From Stieleria magnilauensis (GTDB lineage Bacteria > Planctomycetota > Planctomycetia > Pirellulales > Pirellulaceae), in assembly GCA_007753675.1 (NCBI GenBank), contig CP036432.1, positions 4,314,394 to 4,378,393 of the forward strand: a stretch of DNA of 64,000 nucleotides. Reading direction: 5' to 3'. This document shows positions 43,142 to 51,675 of this stretch, piece by piece. Position numbers and translations under genes: made by a program. The stretch's first letter is position 1. Each line of letters opens with the position of its first letter. Below the pieces are notes generated by a model, which was not told where the DNA came from, did no database searches, and saw nothing but the letters and a program-made list of their open reading frames with translations.

Positions 43142-45471
43142 ACGATCGATCGGCTCCGACACGACCGCTCGATTCGCAGATCGATTCGACGATTCAATAT
43201 CCGTTGCGGATTCTGTTGCCGCTGAGCCTGATGGTGATGGTGTTGGCGCATACCGGTTGGTCCCTGTTCTCCAATCGTTCGCAGATCGTCCACAGCACCA
43301 ATCGCGAGGCGGTGATCGTTTTGAGGCGGACGATGTCGCAATTGGCGGGGTCATTGGAGCGGGCCGCGCGGCGCAATGAACTCTCCACGATGCAATATTC
43401 GCTCGCATCGCTGGGTGCAGATCCCGAGGTCAAGTTTGCCGTGTTGATCGATGAAAACGATGACGTCATCGTCTCCATGCGACGCGCCGATGTCGGTCAT
43501 CGGTTTGCCGAGTCCTTGCCGCAAAACTATCAAGATTCACCGATCCTGGGTCCCGGCGCCCTCGCACGTGTCCGCATGTCGCAGATCAGCAGCACCGTTC
43601 CGTTCGGCGACGGGCACACCATCGTCGGCATCCACCCGGTCGTGCTGGGCGCCAAGGCCGATCGGATCCGCCCCGATCACTTGGGGCTGTTCGTCGTACT
43701 TCGTGACATCAGGCCGACCATCCAACGGGCCACCACCGCGGTGTCCCGCCAGGCACTCGGGACCTTAGTGATGAGTTGCCTGATCGCCATCGGTCTGGGG
43801 CTCTTCTTTCACTTCCGAATCGCCAAGCGTTTGGAACGATTGGAACAAATGACGCGGATGGTCGGCGCGGGAAACCTGACGGTGCGGACCGGCATTACCG
43901 GTGGCGATGAAGTCGCCGCGCTGGCCCGTTCACTCGATCGCATGGTGGTTGATCGCGACAGCGTCGAACAAACACTGGGCTTACAGGCGATGATTCTTGC
44001 CCATGTCCATGATGCGGTGATCTCGACCGATCTGAACGGAAATGTCGAGACCTGGAACAGTGCCGCGACGCGGCTGTTCGGATATTCGGTCGAGGAAGCC
44101 GTCGGCCGCTCCGTCGAGTTCCTGTTCTTTTCCGACCATGTGGTCGACTGGAAAGAACAGGTCATGCCGCCGCGAACGGAACGTTCCGCCGACGACCTGC
44201 AAATTCGATTGCGCCGCAAAGATGCCAGCGCGGTCCTGGTCTCGCTTCGTCTGTCGTTGATGAACGCCGATGACGGTCGCCCGATCGGCATCATCGGTTG
44301 CTGCAACGATATCACCGAGCAGAAACGGATCGAAGCGAAGTTGGGCGAAAGCGAAAAGCTGGTACGAGAAAAGTTGTCCGAATTGGAGCATCTGTATCGG
44401 ACGACGCCGATCGGATTGTGCATGATGGATACCGACCTGCGGTACCGCCGAATCAATGATTACCTGGCCGAGATCAATGGACGGCCCGTGGAAGCGCATC
44501 TCGGCCGGCCACTACGCGAGGTCTTGCCAGACATCGCCGACAGCATCGAACCGCTTTATCGTGAGGTGATCGAGACCGGCCAGGCCAAACGCAGCATTGA
44601 AATCGAACGGCCTCCGGTTGACGGTCACGGCCAATCGTCGTTCTTTCTCGCCAGCTACCACCCGCTCAAAGATGATTCCGGTCGGGTACGGGGCGTGAGC
44701 ACCGTCGTCAAAGATGTCAGTGAACGACGCCGCGCCGAAGAACGACTTCGAAACAACGAAACACAATTGGCTCACGTCTCACGACTGTCCACCATGGGGG
44801 AAATGGTGGCCGGGATCGCACACGAAATCAATCAACCCCTGTACGCAATCGCCAACTACGCGGCCGCCTGCGAACACCTCTCGCGAAGACGTGAGCCCGG
44901 CTGGGAGGACAAGGTTCAATCCGTCATGGGACAAATCGCCGACCAGGCCGTTCGTGCCGGGGAAATCATCCGCCGGGTGCGAGGCTTTGTTGCCAACACA
45001 GAATCAGACTACAGCCCGATCGATCTGAACGAATTGATTCGCGACACCACCCAACTCCTCTCCTTTGAAGCCAAACGTCTTGGTGCCACCGTGTCGTTGG
45101 AACTCGATGATGCCCTTCCACCGGTGATGGGCGACGCGATCCAGATTCAACAAGTACTCGTGAATCTGATTCGCAACGCATTTGAAGCGATGGACGGACA
45201 AGTCAATGGCAAGAACAACGTTCTGATCCGCAGTGCAATACTCGGTGGTGACGTTTCGGTGTCGGTGAAAGACTCCGGTCCCGGCATCTCCTCTGACATG
45301 GTGGATCAACTCAAAGAACCGTTTTACACGACCAAAGAACAAGGATTGGGGATGGGGTTGGCGATCAGCCAAACGATCGTCGCGGCGCATGAAGGCCACT
45401 TGGAGATCCGATCGGACGCGGCCGGGGCCGAGTTCTGCATCACGTTTCCCGCCCTGCACGAGATTTGCTGA
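43138..45471 (+). CDS. Membrane PAS-domain sensor histidine kinase
   Basis: 777 residues: membrane helix 1 (22-43), a ~160-residue periplasmic sensor domain, helix 2 (206-226), HAMP (about 227-280), PAS 1 (about 283-397), PAS 2 (about 412-532), a HisKA domain with His562 in MVAGIAHEINQPLYAIANYA, and a HATPase domain with VLVNLIRNAFEAMDG, KDSGPGISSDM and EQGLGMGLAIS. The kinase core resembles FixL/DctB-type enzymes. Its start overlaps the binding-protein gene and its stop lies 1 bp before the response regulator, so all three are translationally linked. Confidence 0.95.
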   Translation: MNDRSAPTRPLDSQIDSTIQYPLRILLPLSLMVMVLAHTGWSLFSNRSQIVHSTNREAVIVLRRTMSQLAGSLERAARRNELSTMQYSLASLGADPEVKFAVLIDENDDVIVSMRRADVGHRFAESLPQNYQDSPILGPGALARVRMSQISSTVPFGDGHTIVGIHPVVLGAKADRIRPDHLGLFVVLRDIRPTIQRATTAVSRQALGTLVMSCLIAIGLGLFFHFRIAKRLERLEQMTRMVGAGNLTVRTGITGGDEVAALARSLDRMVVDRDSVEQTLGLQAMILAHVHDAVISTDLNGNVETWNSAATRLFGYSVEEAVGRSVEFLFFSDHVVDWKEQVMPPRTERSADDLQIRLRRKDASAVLVSLRLSLMNADDGRPIGIIGCCNDITEQKRIEAKLGESEKLVREKLSELEHLYRTTPIGLCMMDTDLRYRRINDYLAEINGRPVEAHLGRPLREVLPDIADSIEPLYREVIETGQAKRSIEIERPPVDGHGQSSFFLASYHPLKDDSGRVRGVSTVVKDVSERRRAEERLRNNETQLAHVSRLSTMGEMVAGIAHEINQPLYAIANYAAACEHLSRRREPGWEDKVQSVMGQIADQAVRAGEIIRRVRGFVANTESDYSPIDLNELIRDTTQLLSFEAKRLGATVSLELDDALPPVMGDAIQIQQVLVNLIRNAFEAMDGQVNGKNNVLIRSAILGGDVSVSVKDSGPGISSDMVDQLKEPFYTTKEQGLGMGLAISQTIVAAHEGHLEIRSDAAGAEFCITFPALHEIC

Positions 45472-45472
45472 A

Positions 45473-45838
45473 ATGGTTGCCCCACCCACCGTTTTCGTGA
45501 TCGATGATGACCCGTCGGCACTCAGATCGGTTTGTGCCTTGCTGACCGCGTTCGGGATGACGGTCAAACCCTTCGACTCCGCCGAAGATTTCCTGGCCGA
45601 CTATGACGAATTGCAGCCTGGTTGTCTGCTTTTGGACGTGCAACTGCAGGGCATCGGCGGGCTGGATCTATTGCGACAGCTGAGAAGGAACCATCTTGAT
45701 TTGTCCGTGATCGTGATCAGTGGGAACGCGGACAAGCAGGTCGTCAGAACCGCAACCGAGCTTGGCGTGACCGAGGTTCTTCACAAACCGGTCCAGCCGC
45801 ACGATTTGGTGGACGTCATCCAGAGGGCGTTGGGATGA
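45473..45838 (+). CDS. Single-domain response regulator, FixJ-type receiver
   Basis: 121 residues, a lone receiver domain: acidic pair Asp11-Asp12 in VFVIDDDPSALRSV, phospho-acceptor Asp55 in LLLDVQLQGIGGLDLL, Ser83 in VIVISGN and Lys105 in VLHKPVQP. The sequence resembles the FixJ/TodT receiver but the LuxR-type DNA-binding domain is missing; the next gene is convergent, so there is no frameshifted remnant. Output must be through another protein. Adjacent to the kinase gene by a 1-bp gap. Confidence 0.92.
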   Translation: MVAPPTVFVIDDDPSALRSVCALLTAFGMTVKPFDSAEDFLADYDELQPGCLLLDVQLQGIGGLDLLRQLRRNHLDLSVIVISGNADKQVVRTATELGVTEVLHKPVQPHDLVDVIQRALG

Positions 45839-45864
45839 TCGGCAACGACCGCAACCCCGCCGCG

Positions 45865-48165
45865 TCAACGGCTTGCCCGTTGCGACGTCACTTCGAACGG
45901 CATCGCGGGCAGGAAGCCATAGTCGGTACGTCTGGGTTTGGGTGCAGGGTCGGCTTCGGTCGGTTCGGGGGTGAATTCCTTGTAGACGCTCAACAACAGG
46001 TTCCCCCGCTCGCCCGGCTGAATCTTCTCACCAGACACCTCAAGCTTGATCGCGGCGCCCCCGACCGCATCCGGAACGATCGAAGCGGTGATTCCCTCGG
46101 GGGCTTCGTACAGTTCGACATACAATTGATCGACCGGCGTCCGTTGGGCATTGATCATGGCCCGTAACAAGAACGCTCCGTCACGCGGCAGCTCAATCCC
46201 GTCCTCGGGCATGGCGATCTTCAGCGGCATGTCGGCCCCAGGGCGTCCGCTGACCATCACGTTCCAGTTTTCCACCGGAACCAGGTGGTACCAGATGAAC
46301 GCTTGCATCATATTCTCCGCGGGAATCGCCGGCCGCACGATTTTGGATCGGCTCCGCAATCGCCTCGGTGCGGAACCTTCCATCTGCAGGGTGATCGCTG
46401 TCTCAGTCGGCTTCTGAGGGACGGTCAGCGTCATCCGAATTTGATCGGATGTTCCAGGAATCATACCGCCATCGAGACGGTATCCGGGCGGCGGATCAAC
46501 GAGGGTTAGATCGATGTCCTGGTCGAAGCCGTCTTTGCGCAGCGCGAACACGCTGATCGGTACGACCTGTCCGGCGCGGGCGATGATGCTGGACGGCACC
46601 ACGCGGAGCTCATAGTCGGCTTGCGGTGGTCGGAGATGAAGTCGATACCCGAAATCGGGACCGCCGTTGCCTTGCGCGTCGGTGACGGTCAGGTAGTAGT
46701 CCGATCGCGAGCCGACCGAAGCCTCCAGGTGCGAATCGGCGTGATGGGTCAGCATCGCTTGCGACAGGTCCTTGTAGTCGTCATTGAAAGCGACTTCGTT
46801 TCCTTGGGCGTCGGTCAACGTCAACATCGAATCGAGTGGCGAACCGAGACGACGCGCGTGAATTTCGGCAATGATTCGACCGGTGGCGTTGATCCGATAA
46901 ACGTCCACGTCACCCGGTTCATCGATTCGACCATTGACCGTCATGCGAGTGGAGATCTCTTGTGCGGTTTCTCGATCGTTGTTGGTCGCTTCCTCCATCA
47001 CTTCCGGCCAATGGTCAATTTGCAACGGAAAACGCACGGCGTGATCGCCTTGGATGGAGGAGTACCAGCGTTGGGGGCGATACTGTTGACGCGACATGGT
47101 TCGGATCTTCTGCTCCGTTCGGGTCAGGTTCCAGCCTCGCAATTGGATCGTTGATTCCGATTCCACGCGTGCCCCGAGCGGAAAGACGCTGGTGACAAAC
47201 GGTATTTCACCTACCGTGATTCGATACACAAAGTCCTCGCGGCCACGAAACAGTGCGTCGCGGATTTCAAGCGTGTAACGGCCGTCCCGGGGAACTTCAA
47301 AATAGAGCAACGGATCTTGGCGGTAATAAAACGAATCGGCGAAACTCACTTCGTCACCGGCTTCGTCCGTCATCCGTACGACCGCTTGAAACCATCCGGG
47401 GACGGCATCGGCGAGGTAGGGGATCACCTCACGGGCGGCGACGTGAACCACCAGCTTCATGCCTTGCTTGGCTTCCATTCGAAATCGATCGACGTCCCCC
47501 GGCATGATCTGGCCGTTGATCACCAGCGGAAAACGCCCCGTCACCTCCGTGGCAACCAGATCGTTCGGCTCCGACTCACGCGTCTCCATCCAGCGATCCA
47601 CATGGAACCAGATCGGGTTGGAGATCGCATTGTCGCTCAGGAATCGCAACTCCCGCTTTCCCACCGCGGCTTCCAACGACGCGGTGATCCGCAACGTGAC
47701 CTCTTCTTCGAGTTGGTCATTGGGTTGACGTTTGGGATCGCGGTCACGCCTGCGATAGATCTCCATCTCGCGGAGTTGTTCTTCGGTGATCCCGGCGGCC
47801 TCGGCGATCTCCTCGTCGGTCGGATTGTTGTTGCTGCCCCGTAAAACGGCTTGTCCCATCAGCCGTTCGCGCGTCTCGCGAAACTTCATGTTCAGGTTGT
47901 TGTACTCACCCGCAGTCAGTGGCCGGTACCAGCGGAGAATCTCTACTTTGACGCCCTCGCCGGACACGTAGACTTCGCTGGCGTCCTTCAAGTACTGTCC
48001 GCCGACAACGACTTCACAGGTCATCCCACGTTCGCATCCGGCTGGAAAGACGTACGCCAGATGCGGAGCTCTGCCGCGGTTTTGCGCCAGTGCCGGGGCA
48101 GACGCTACCGCGCACAACAACAGCACCGCGCAAAACGCTGACCGTGGAAGCGGGTGTTGATTCAT
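45865..48165 (-). CDS. Secreted PPC-domain (pre-peptidase C-terminal) protein
   Basis: About 766 residues with a signal peptide (FCAVLLLCAVASAPALAQ). Several beta-sandwich modules follow; blocks such as ATEVTGRFPLVINGQIMPGD then VDRFRMEAKQG and AQEISTRMTVNGRIDEPGD then VDVYRINATG are typical PPC repeats (planctomycete DVUA0089-like). No catalytic domain is visible. It is the last gene of a run with DUF1501 and DUF1549/1553 genes, a common planctomycete arrangement whose function is unknown. The ATG at 48165 gives a clean signal peptide. Confidence 0.85.
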   Translation of the reverse strand: MNQHPLPRSAFCAVLLLCAVASAPALAQNRGRAPHLAYVFPAGCERGMTCEVVVGGQYLKDASEVYVSGEGVKVEILRWYRPLTAGEYNNLNMKFRETRERLMGQAVLRGSNNNPTDEEIAEAAGITEEQLREMEIYRRRDRDPKRQPNDQLEEEVTLRITASLEAAVGKRELRFLSDNAISNPIWFHVDRWMETRESEPNDLVATEVTGRFPLVINGQIMPGDVDRFRMEAKQGMKLVVHVAAREVIPYLADAVPGWFQAVVRMTDEAGDEVSFADSFYYRQDPLLYFEVPRDGRYTLEIRDALFRGREDFVYRITVGEIPFVTSVFPLGARVESESTIQLRGWNLTRTEQKIRTMSRQQYRPQRWYSSIQGDHAVRFPLQIDHWPEVMEEATNNDRETAQEISTRMTVNGRIDEPGDVDVYRINATGRIIAEIHARRLGSPLDSMLTLTDAQGNEVAFNDDYKDLSQAMLTHHADSHLEASVGSRSDYYLTVTDAQGNGGPDFGYRLHLRPPQADYELRVVPSSIIARAGQVVPISVFALRKDGFDQDIDLTLVDPPPGYRLDGGMIPGTSDQIRMTLTVPQKPTETAITLQMEGSAPRRLRSRSKIVRPAIPAENMMQAFIWYHLVPVENWNVMVSGRPGADMPLKIAMPEDGIELPRDGAFLLRAMINAQRTPVDQLYVELYEAPEGITASIVPDAVGGAAIKLEVSGEKIQPGERGNLLLSVYKEFTPEPTEADPAPKPRRTDYGFLPAMPFEVTSQRASR

Positions 48166-48185
48166 CGTTGCCTCTCGATCATGAG

Positions 48186-48244
48186 GTGGGTTAAGCATCC
48201 TGCTTGCTGTTGAGCCTGAATCGCAAGCCGGAAGCTTACGGCAC
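48186..48244. repeat. Family D repeats, inverted pair
   Basis: GTGGGTTAAGCATCCTGCTT followed by GC (48186-48207) and, inverted, GCAAGCCGGAAGCTTACGGC followed by AC (48223-48244). They lie in the spacer between the DUF1501 and PPC genes, 21 bp upstream of the PPC start codon, so they would be in the leader of that cistron. Other copies: 49683-49730 and 61811-61832. Confidence 0.8.
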
Positions 48245-48251
48245 TTGTTTG

Positions 48252-49667
48252 TTAGGTGATTTCTTTGAGTCGTCCGCCGCTTTTCATGCCCTCGTCCGCT
48301 CCGGGCGTGGCGCGGACAAATTCGCCCATCGGATGCGGCAAACTGGCCTCGGGGTCGATGCCCAGTAATTCGTACATCGTGCCGATCAGATCGCCGGGAT
48401 AGACCGGCCGGTCCTGGACGGTTTCGCCGCGTGCATCGGACGTCCCGACGACATGGCCACCTTGAAATCCGCCCCCGGCAACCAACGAGGAGAACACCGA
48501 ACCGAAGTGATGGCGACCACCATTCCAGGGCGATTCGGAAGCGACCTTGGGCGTGCGTCCGAATTCACCGATGCACCACACAATGGTGCTGTCCAACATG
48601 CCGCGGTCGTCCAGGTCGGCGATCAGCGTCCCCAGACCGCGATCGAGTTCAGGCAACTTGCGACGCATCGACGGAAAATGATCTTTGTGTGTGTCCCAAC
48701 CGCCGTGATTGATCGTCACAAATTTGCAACCGTTTTCGATCAATCGCCGCGCCGCCAAACACGATTGTCCAAACTTGGTGCGGCCGTAACGCGTCCGCAT
48801 TTCATCCGGTTCGGTGTTCAAATCAAAGACCTTTCCGGCATCACCGACGATCAAGTCGTAGGCGTGTTGGCGGGCTTGGGCCGCCATCGACAAACTGGGA
48901 CGGCCGGGGATCGCACTGCCGAGCGAGTTCATTTCGCCAAGCAATCGCCGTCGATCCAGTTGTTGCTCTTTGGACAGATGGGGCGAAATGATGCCTTCCA
49001 CGGCGAACCGCGCCGCGTTCGGGTCGCCACCTGTGGCAAACGGTTTGTATTTGATTCCCATGAACCCGGCTTCGGAGAACCGACCTTGGGGACTGGTCAG
49101 GACGATGTACGGCGGGATCAAATTTTCTTTCTCACCCGGTTTCAGTTCGGGGAAACCTTTGAAGGCCGTGACGACGGCGCCCGCGGCGGGATAGACCAGC
49201 CGCCCCGGCATGCGACCGGTTTGAGTCAAGTAGGATGCGGTTTCGTGTCCATTGACGCCGTGGGTCATGCTGCGAATCAACGCGTATTTGTCCGCCACCT
49301 TGCTGAGTTCGGTCAACAGTTCCCCGATGTGGATCCCGGTGACGTTGGTCGCACTGGTGCCGCTGAGCGGGCCGGTGTAGTCGCTGCCCGATTCCGGCTT
49401 CGGATCAAACGTATCGGTGTGCGGCGGCCCGCCGGCCAACCAGATTTGGATCACCGCCTTGGCCTTGGCCGAATCCAGCCGGGCGGCCGAGTCCACGTCG
49501 ACCGACGAGGGCGTTGCCCCCGCGGCAGCCGTGTCTGCGGCGCATCGGTGTGCGGAGATCAGCTGAGACGCCATCATCAAACCGGCGGCATTGATCGCGC
49601 CACCGTGCACGACCTGTCGGCGGCTCAGTCGCCCGCAATCGTTTCGTCGTCTCGGTCTCATCGTCAT
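48252..49667 (-). CDS. DUF1501 domain protein with Tat-like leader
   Basis: 471 residues of the DUF1501 family, related to sulfatase/alkaline-phosphatase-like folds and abundant in planctomycetes. The N-terminus has twin arginines (MTMRPRRRNDCGRLSRRQVV) suggesting Tat export. Family blocks include VIQIWLAGGPPHTDTFDPKP, RSMTHGVNGHETASYLT, FVTINHGGWDTHKDHF, TIVWCIGEFGRTPKV and HHFGSVFSSLVAGGGFQGGH. Role unknown. Located between DUF1549/1553 and PPC genes. The start could also be the ATG at 49661. Confidence 0.9.
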   Translation of the reverse strand: MTMRPRRRNDCGRLSRRQVVHGGAINAAGLMMASQLISAHRCAADTAAAGATPSSVDVDSAARLDSAKAKAVIQIWLAGGPPHTDTFDPKPESGSDYTGPLSGTSATNVTGIHIGELLTELSKVADKYALIRSMTHGVNGHETASYLTQTGRMPGRLVYPAAGAVVTAFKGFPELKPGEKENLIPPYIVLTSPQGRFSEAGFMGIKYKPFATGGDPNAARFAVEGIISPHLSKEQQLDRRRLLGEMNSLGSAIPGRPSLSMAAQARQHAYDLIVGDAGKVFDLNTEPDEMRTRYGRTKFGQSCLAARRLIENGCKFVTINHGGWDTHKDHFPSMRRKLPELDRGLGTLIADLDDRGMLDSTIVWCIGEFGRTPKVASESPWNGGRHHFGSVFSSLVAGGGFQGGHVVGTSDARGETVQDRPVYPGDLIGTMYELLGIDPEASLPHPMGEFVRATPGADEGMKSGGRLKEIT

Positions 49668-49682
49668 TCTCACAGGTAAAAA

Positions 49683-49730
49683 GTGGCGTAAGCTTCCAGC
49701 TTGCGATCGTGGCGTAAGCTTCCAGCTTGC
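49683..49730. repeat. Family D repeats, direct tandem pair
   Basis: GTGGCGTAAGCTTCCAGCTT followed by GC occurs at 49683-49704 and again at 49709-49730, period 26 bp. Each unit contains AAGCT-TCC-AGCTT, a small hairpin. They lie between the DUF1549/1553 and DUF1501 genes, inside the probable operon. Confidence 0.85.
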
Positions 49731-49746
49731 GGTCGTGGCCTCAGCT

Positions 49747-51657
49747 TCAATGTCGGAACAAAAACTCATCACTATTGATCAGGACCCAAGCCAACTCGCG
49801 CGCCCCACGCGGATCGTCACAGAGCGCCGCAGCCGTATTGAGTTCATTTTCGGTCGGTCTTCGAGACAGGATGGCCAAATAAATTCTCTCGGCGGTGTCC
49901 CAGGAATCGCGGCCCTGTTGGACCAACGATTGGATTCCAGGTCCACGCTCGATCTTATTGCGGATGTGATTGGAATTGAGCAGATGCAGCGCCTGCGACG
50001 CCGTCAGGCGGTTGTTGCGTTCGGACAACAGACCGGTGTCACGCGCAGGGCGGCCGAACATTTCCAGGAAGCTGCTGGTGATGCTGCCATCGGGCAGCAC
50101 GATCGCGCGGTGACCATCGGGCAGGAACGTAAAGGGTTCCGGGATGATGCTCATGTAGGTTTCGGTCGTGCCGGTGATTTGGCAAATCGCGTCAATCAAG
50201 ACCTCGGCGTCGAGTCGTTGGGTCGGGTAATAGGCGAAGTGCTCGGCCGCGCGATCGTCATCGGATTCGGCAATGCACGAGAGTTGGTAGGCACTGGAGT
50301 TGAGGATCAAGCGATAGACGTGCTTGATGTCGTAGTCCGATGCGACCAGTTCCCGCGCGAGCGTGTTGAGCAGTGGCAGGTTGGCGGGCGGGTTGTCCTG
50401 CCGCACGTCGTCGGGCGGCTCGACGATGCCGCGGCCGAGCAACCAGTACCAGATACGATTGGTGACCGCGCGGGCGAACCAGGGGTTGCGGCGGTCGGTC
50501 AACCAATCGGCAAAGACCTGACGAGGGTCCTGATCCGGCGGAATGCGAACCGATACACCGCTGGGGTAGACGGCGTCGACGGCTAGATTGGGATCGGCTC
50601 CGTTGCGGCGTCGATCAAAGAACACGATCTCTTCTTTCCATTCGCCGGTCGGTTTGTAGCCGACCTTGCTGAAGAATTGTGCCACGCCGGCGCGTCGGGT
50701 TTCGGGCCAACCCTCGGATCGCTCGCCGAGAAACGTCAACGCGACGACGTGCGAGATCGCCTCGGGTTCCTTGCTCTGAAGCGCCCGATAGAAATTGACT
50801 TGGGGCGTTCGAAAGTTACTTCCCGACGCAGTCAACAACTCGCGTGCGAATCGGTCATAGGGCAGGTTGGTCTTGATCGCCGAATGGATCCAGCGGTGGT
50901 AGGCCTGCGCCGCTCCGGGCCACAGATTGATCGGAAACTCCGCCTTGACGCGCAGGACGTCGCACCATTTCATCGCCCAATAATCGGCGAATTCAGGTCG
51001 CTGAAGCAATTCATCGATCAGGGCTTGCCGTTTGTTCTCCTGGTGGTTGTCCAAGAACGACTTGGCCTCTTGGACCGTGGGCAGGGTTCCCAACACGTCG
51101 ACATAGAGTCGCCGCAGGAAGACTTCGTCCGAGCAGAGTTTGGCGGGTTTGATGTTCAGCGCGATCAATTGTCGAAAGACATCGTCGTCGACGGCATTGT
51201 GGCCGTGGACCGGGTGGGAGCTTTCGTAGATGTCGCGGACATCGGGCACGTTGCCTGGAGCGGATCGGCCGAGCCCGGAGGCGGTGACCATCGTCGCGGC
51301 GTTGGCGAGCGGGCGAGGCTGTGAGGATCTCGGGTCGACACCGGCCAACAATCGGCCGGTCGCGTTGGGTGACGTCTGCCGGCGTGGGGCCGGATCCGGC
51401 GCGGGCTGCCCCGGCAACGCGGCAGCCGAACGTTCCGGACCGACGGCAGGCCGTTGCGTCGCGATCCGGGATGGATCGTCGGCCACATCGGGAACGGTCA
51501 ACCACCAGACCAAACCGCACAACAGGGTGACCGAAAGTGACGCCGCACAGGCCAGGATCCACATCGGGCTCCAAGGTTCTCGGTGTCTTCGAAAACGGTT
51601 GTTCCGTACTCGAAGGACGCCAAAGTCCTGGGGGGCGAAGGGACGACTCGACATCAC
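49747..51657 (-). CDS. DUF1549/DUF1553 domain protein, membrane anchored
   Basis: About 636 residues. A membrane helix near residues 32-55 (WILACAASLSVTLLCGLVWW) and a Pro/Ala-rich linker precede DUF1549 (RRLYVDVLGTLPTVQEAKSF, YWAMKWCDVLRVKAEFPINL) and DUF1553 (WLTDRRNPWFARAVTNRIWY, GRGIVEPPDD, LASDYDIKHVYRLILNS, QRLDAEVLIDAICQITG). No CxxCH haem site (the PSD1 domain common in this family) is present. The start is a GTG followed by an ATG. Probably a surface or periplasmic protein of unknown function, co-transcribed with DUF1501 and PPC genes. Confidence 0.88.
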   Translation of the reverse strand: MMSSRPFAPQDFGVLRVRNNRFRRHREPWSPMWILACAASLSVTLLCGLVWWLTVPDVADDPSRIATQRPAVGPERSAAALPGQPAPDPAPRRQTSPNATGRLLAGVDPRSSQPRPLANAATMVTASGLGRSAPGNVPDVRDIYESSHPVHGHNAVDDDVFRQLIALNIKPAKLCSDEVFLRRLYVDVLGTLPTVQEAKSFLDNHQENKRQALIDELLQRPEFADYWAMKWCDVLRVKAEFPINLWPGAAQAYHRWIHSAIKTNLPYDRFARELLTASGSNFRTPQVNFYRALQSKEPEAISHVVALTFLGERSEGWPETRRAGVAQFFSKVGYKPTGEWKEEIVFFDRRRNGADPNLAVDAVYPSGVSVRIPPDQDPRQVFADWLTDRRNPWFARAVTNRIWYWLLGRGIVEPPDDVRQDNPPANLPLLNTLARELVASDYDIKHVYRLILNSSAYQLSCIAESDDDRAAEHFAYYPTQRLDAEVLIDAICQITGTTETYMSIIPEPFTFLPDGHRAIVLPDGSITSSFLEMFGRPARDTGLLSERNNRLTASQALHLLNSNHIRNKIERGPGIQSLVQQGRDSWDTAERIYLAILSRRPTENELNTAAALCDDPRGARELAWVLINSDEFLFRH

Positions 51658-51675
51658 ATGCCTGTTGAAATCAAT

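Noticed and set aside
45839..45864. Missing DNA-binding domain of the response regulator as a frameshift remnant
   Set aside because: Only 26 bp separate the receiver stop from the convergent PPC gene, so no hidden domain can fit.
48453..49679. 408-residue plus-strand frame opposite DUF1501
   Set aside because: Shadow of the DUF1501 gene with its conserved blocks.
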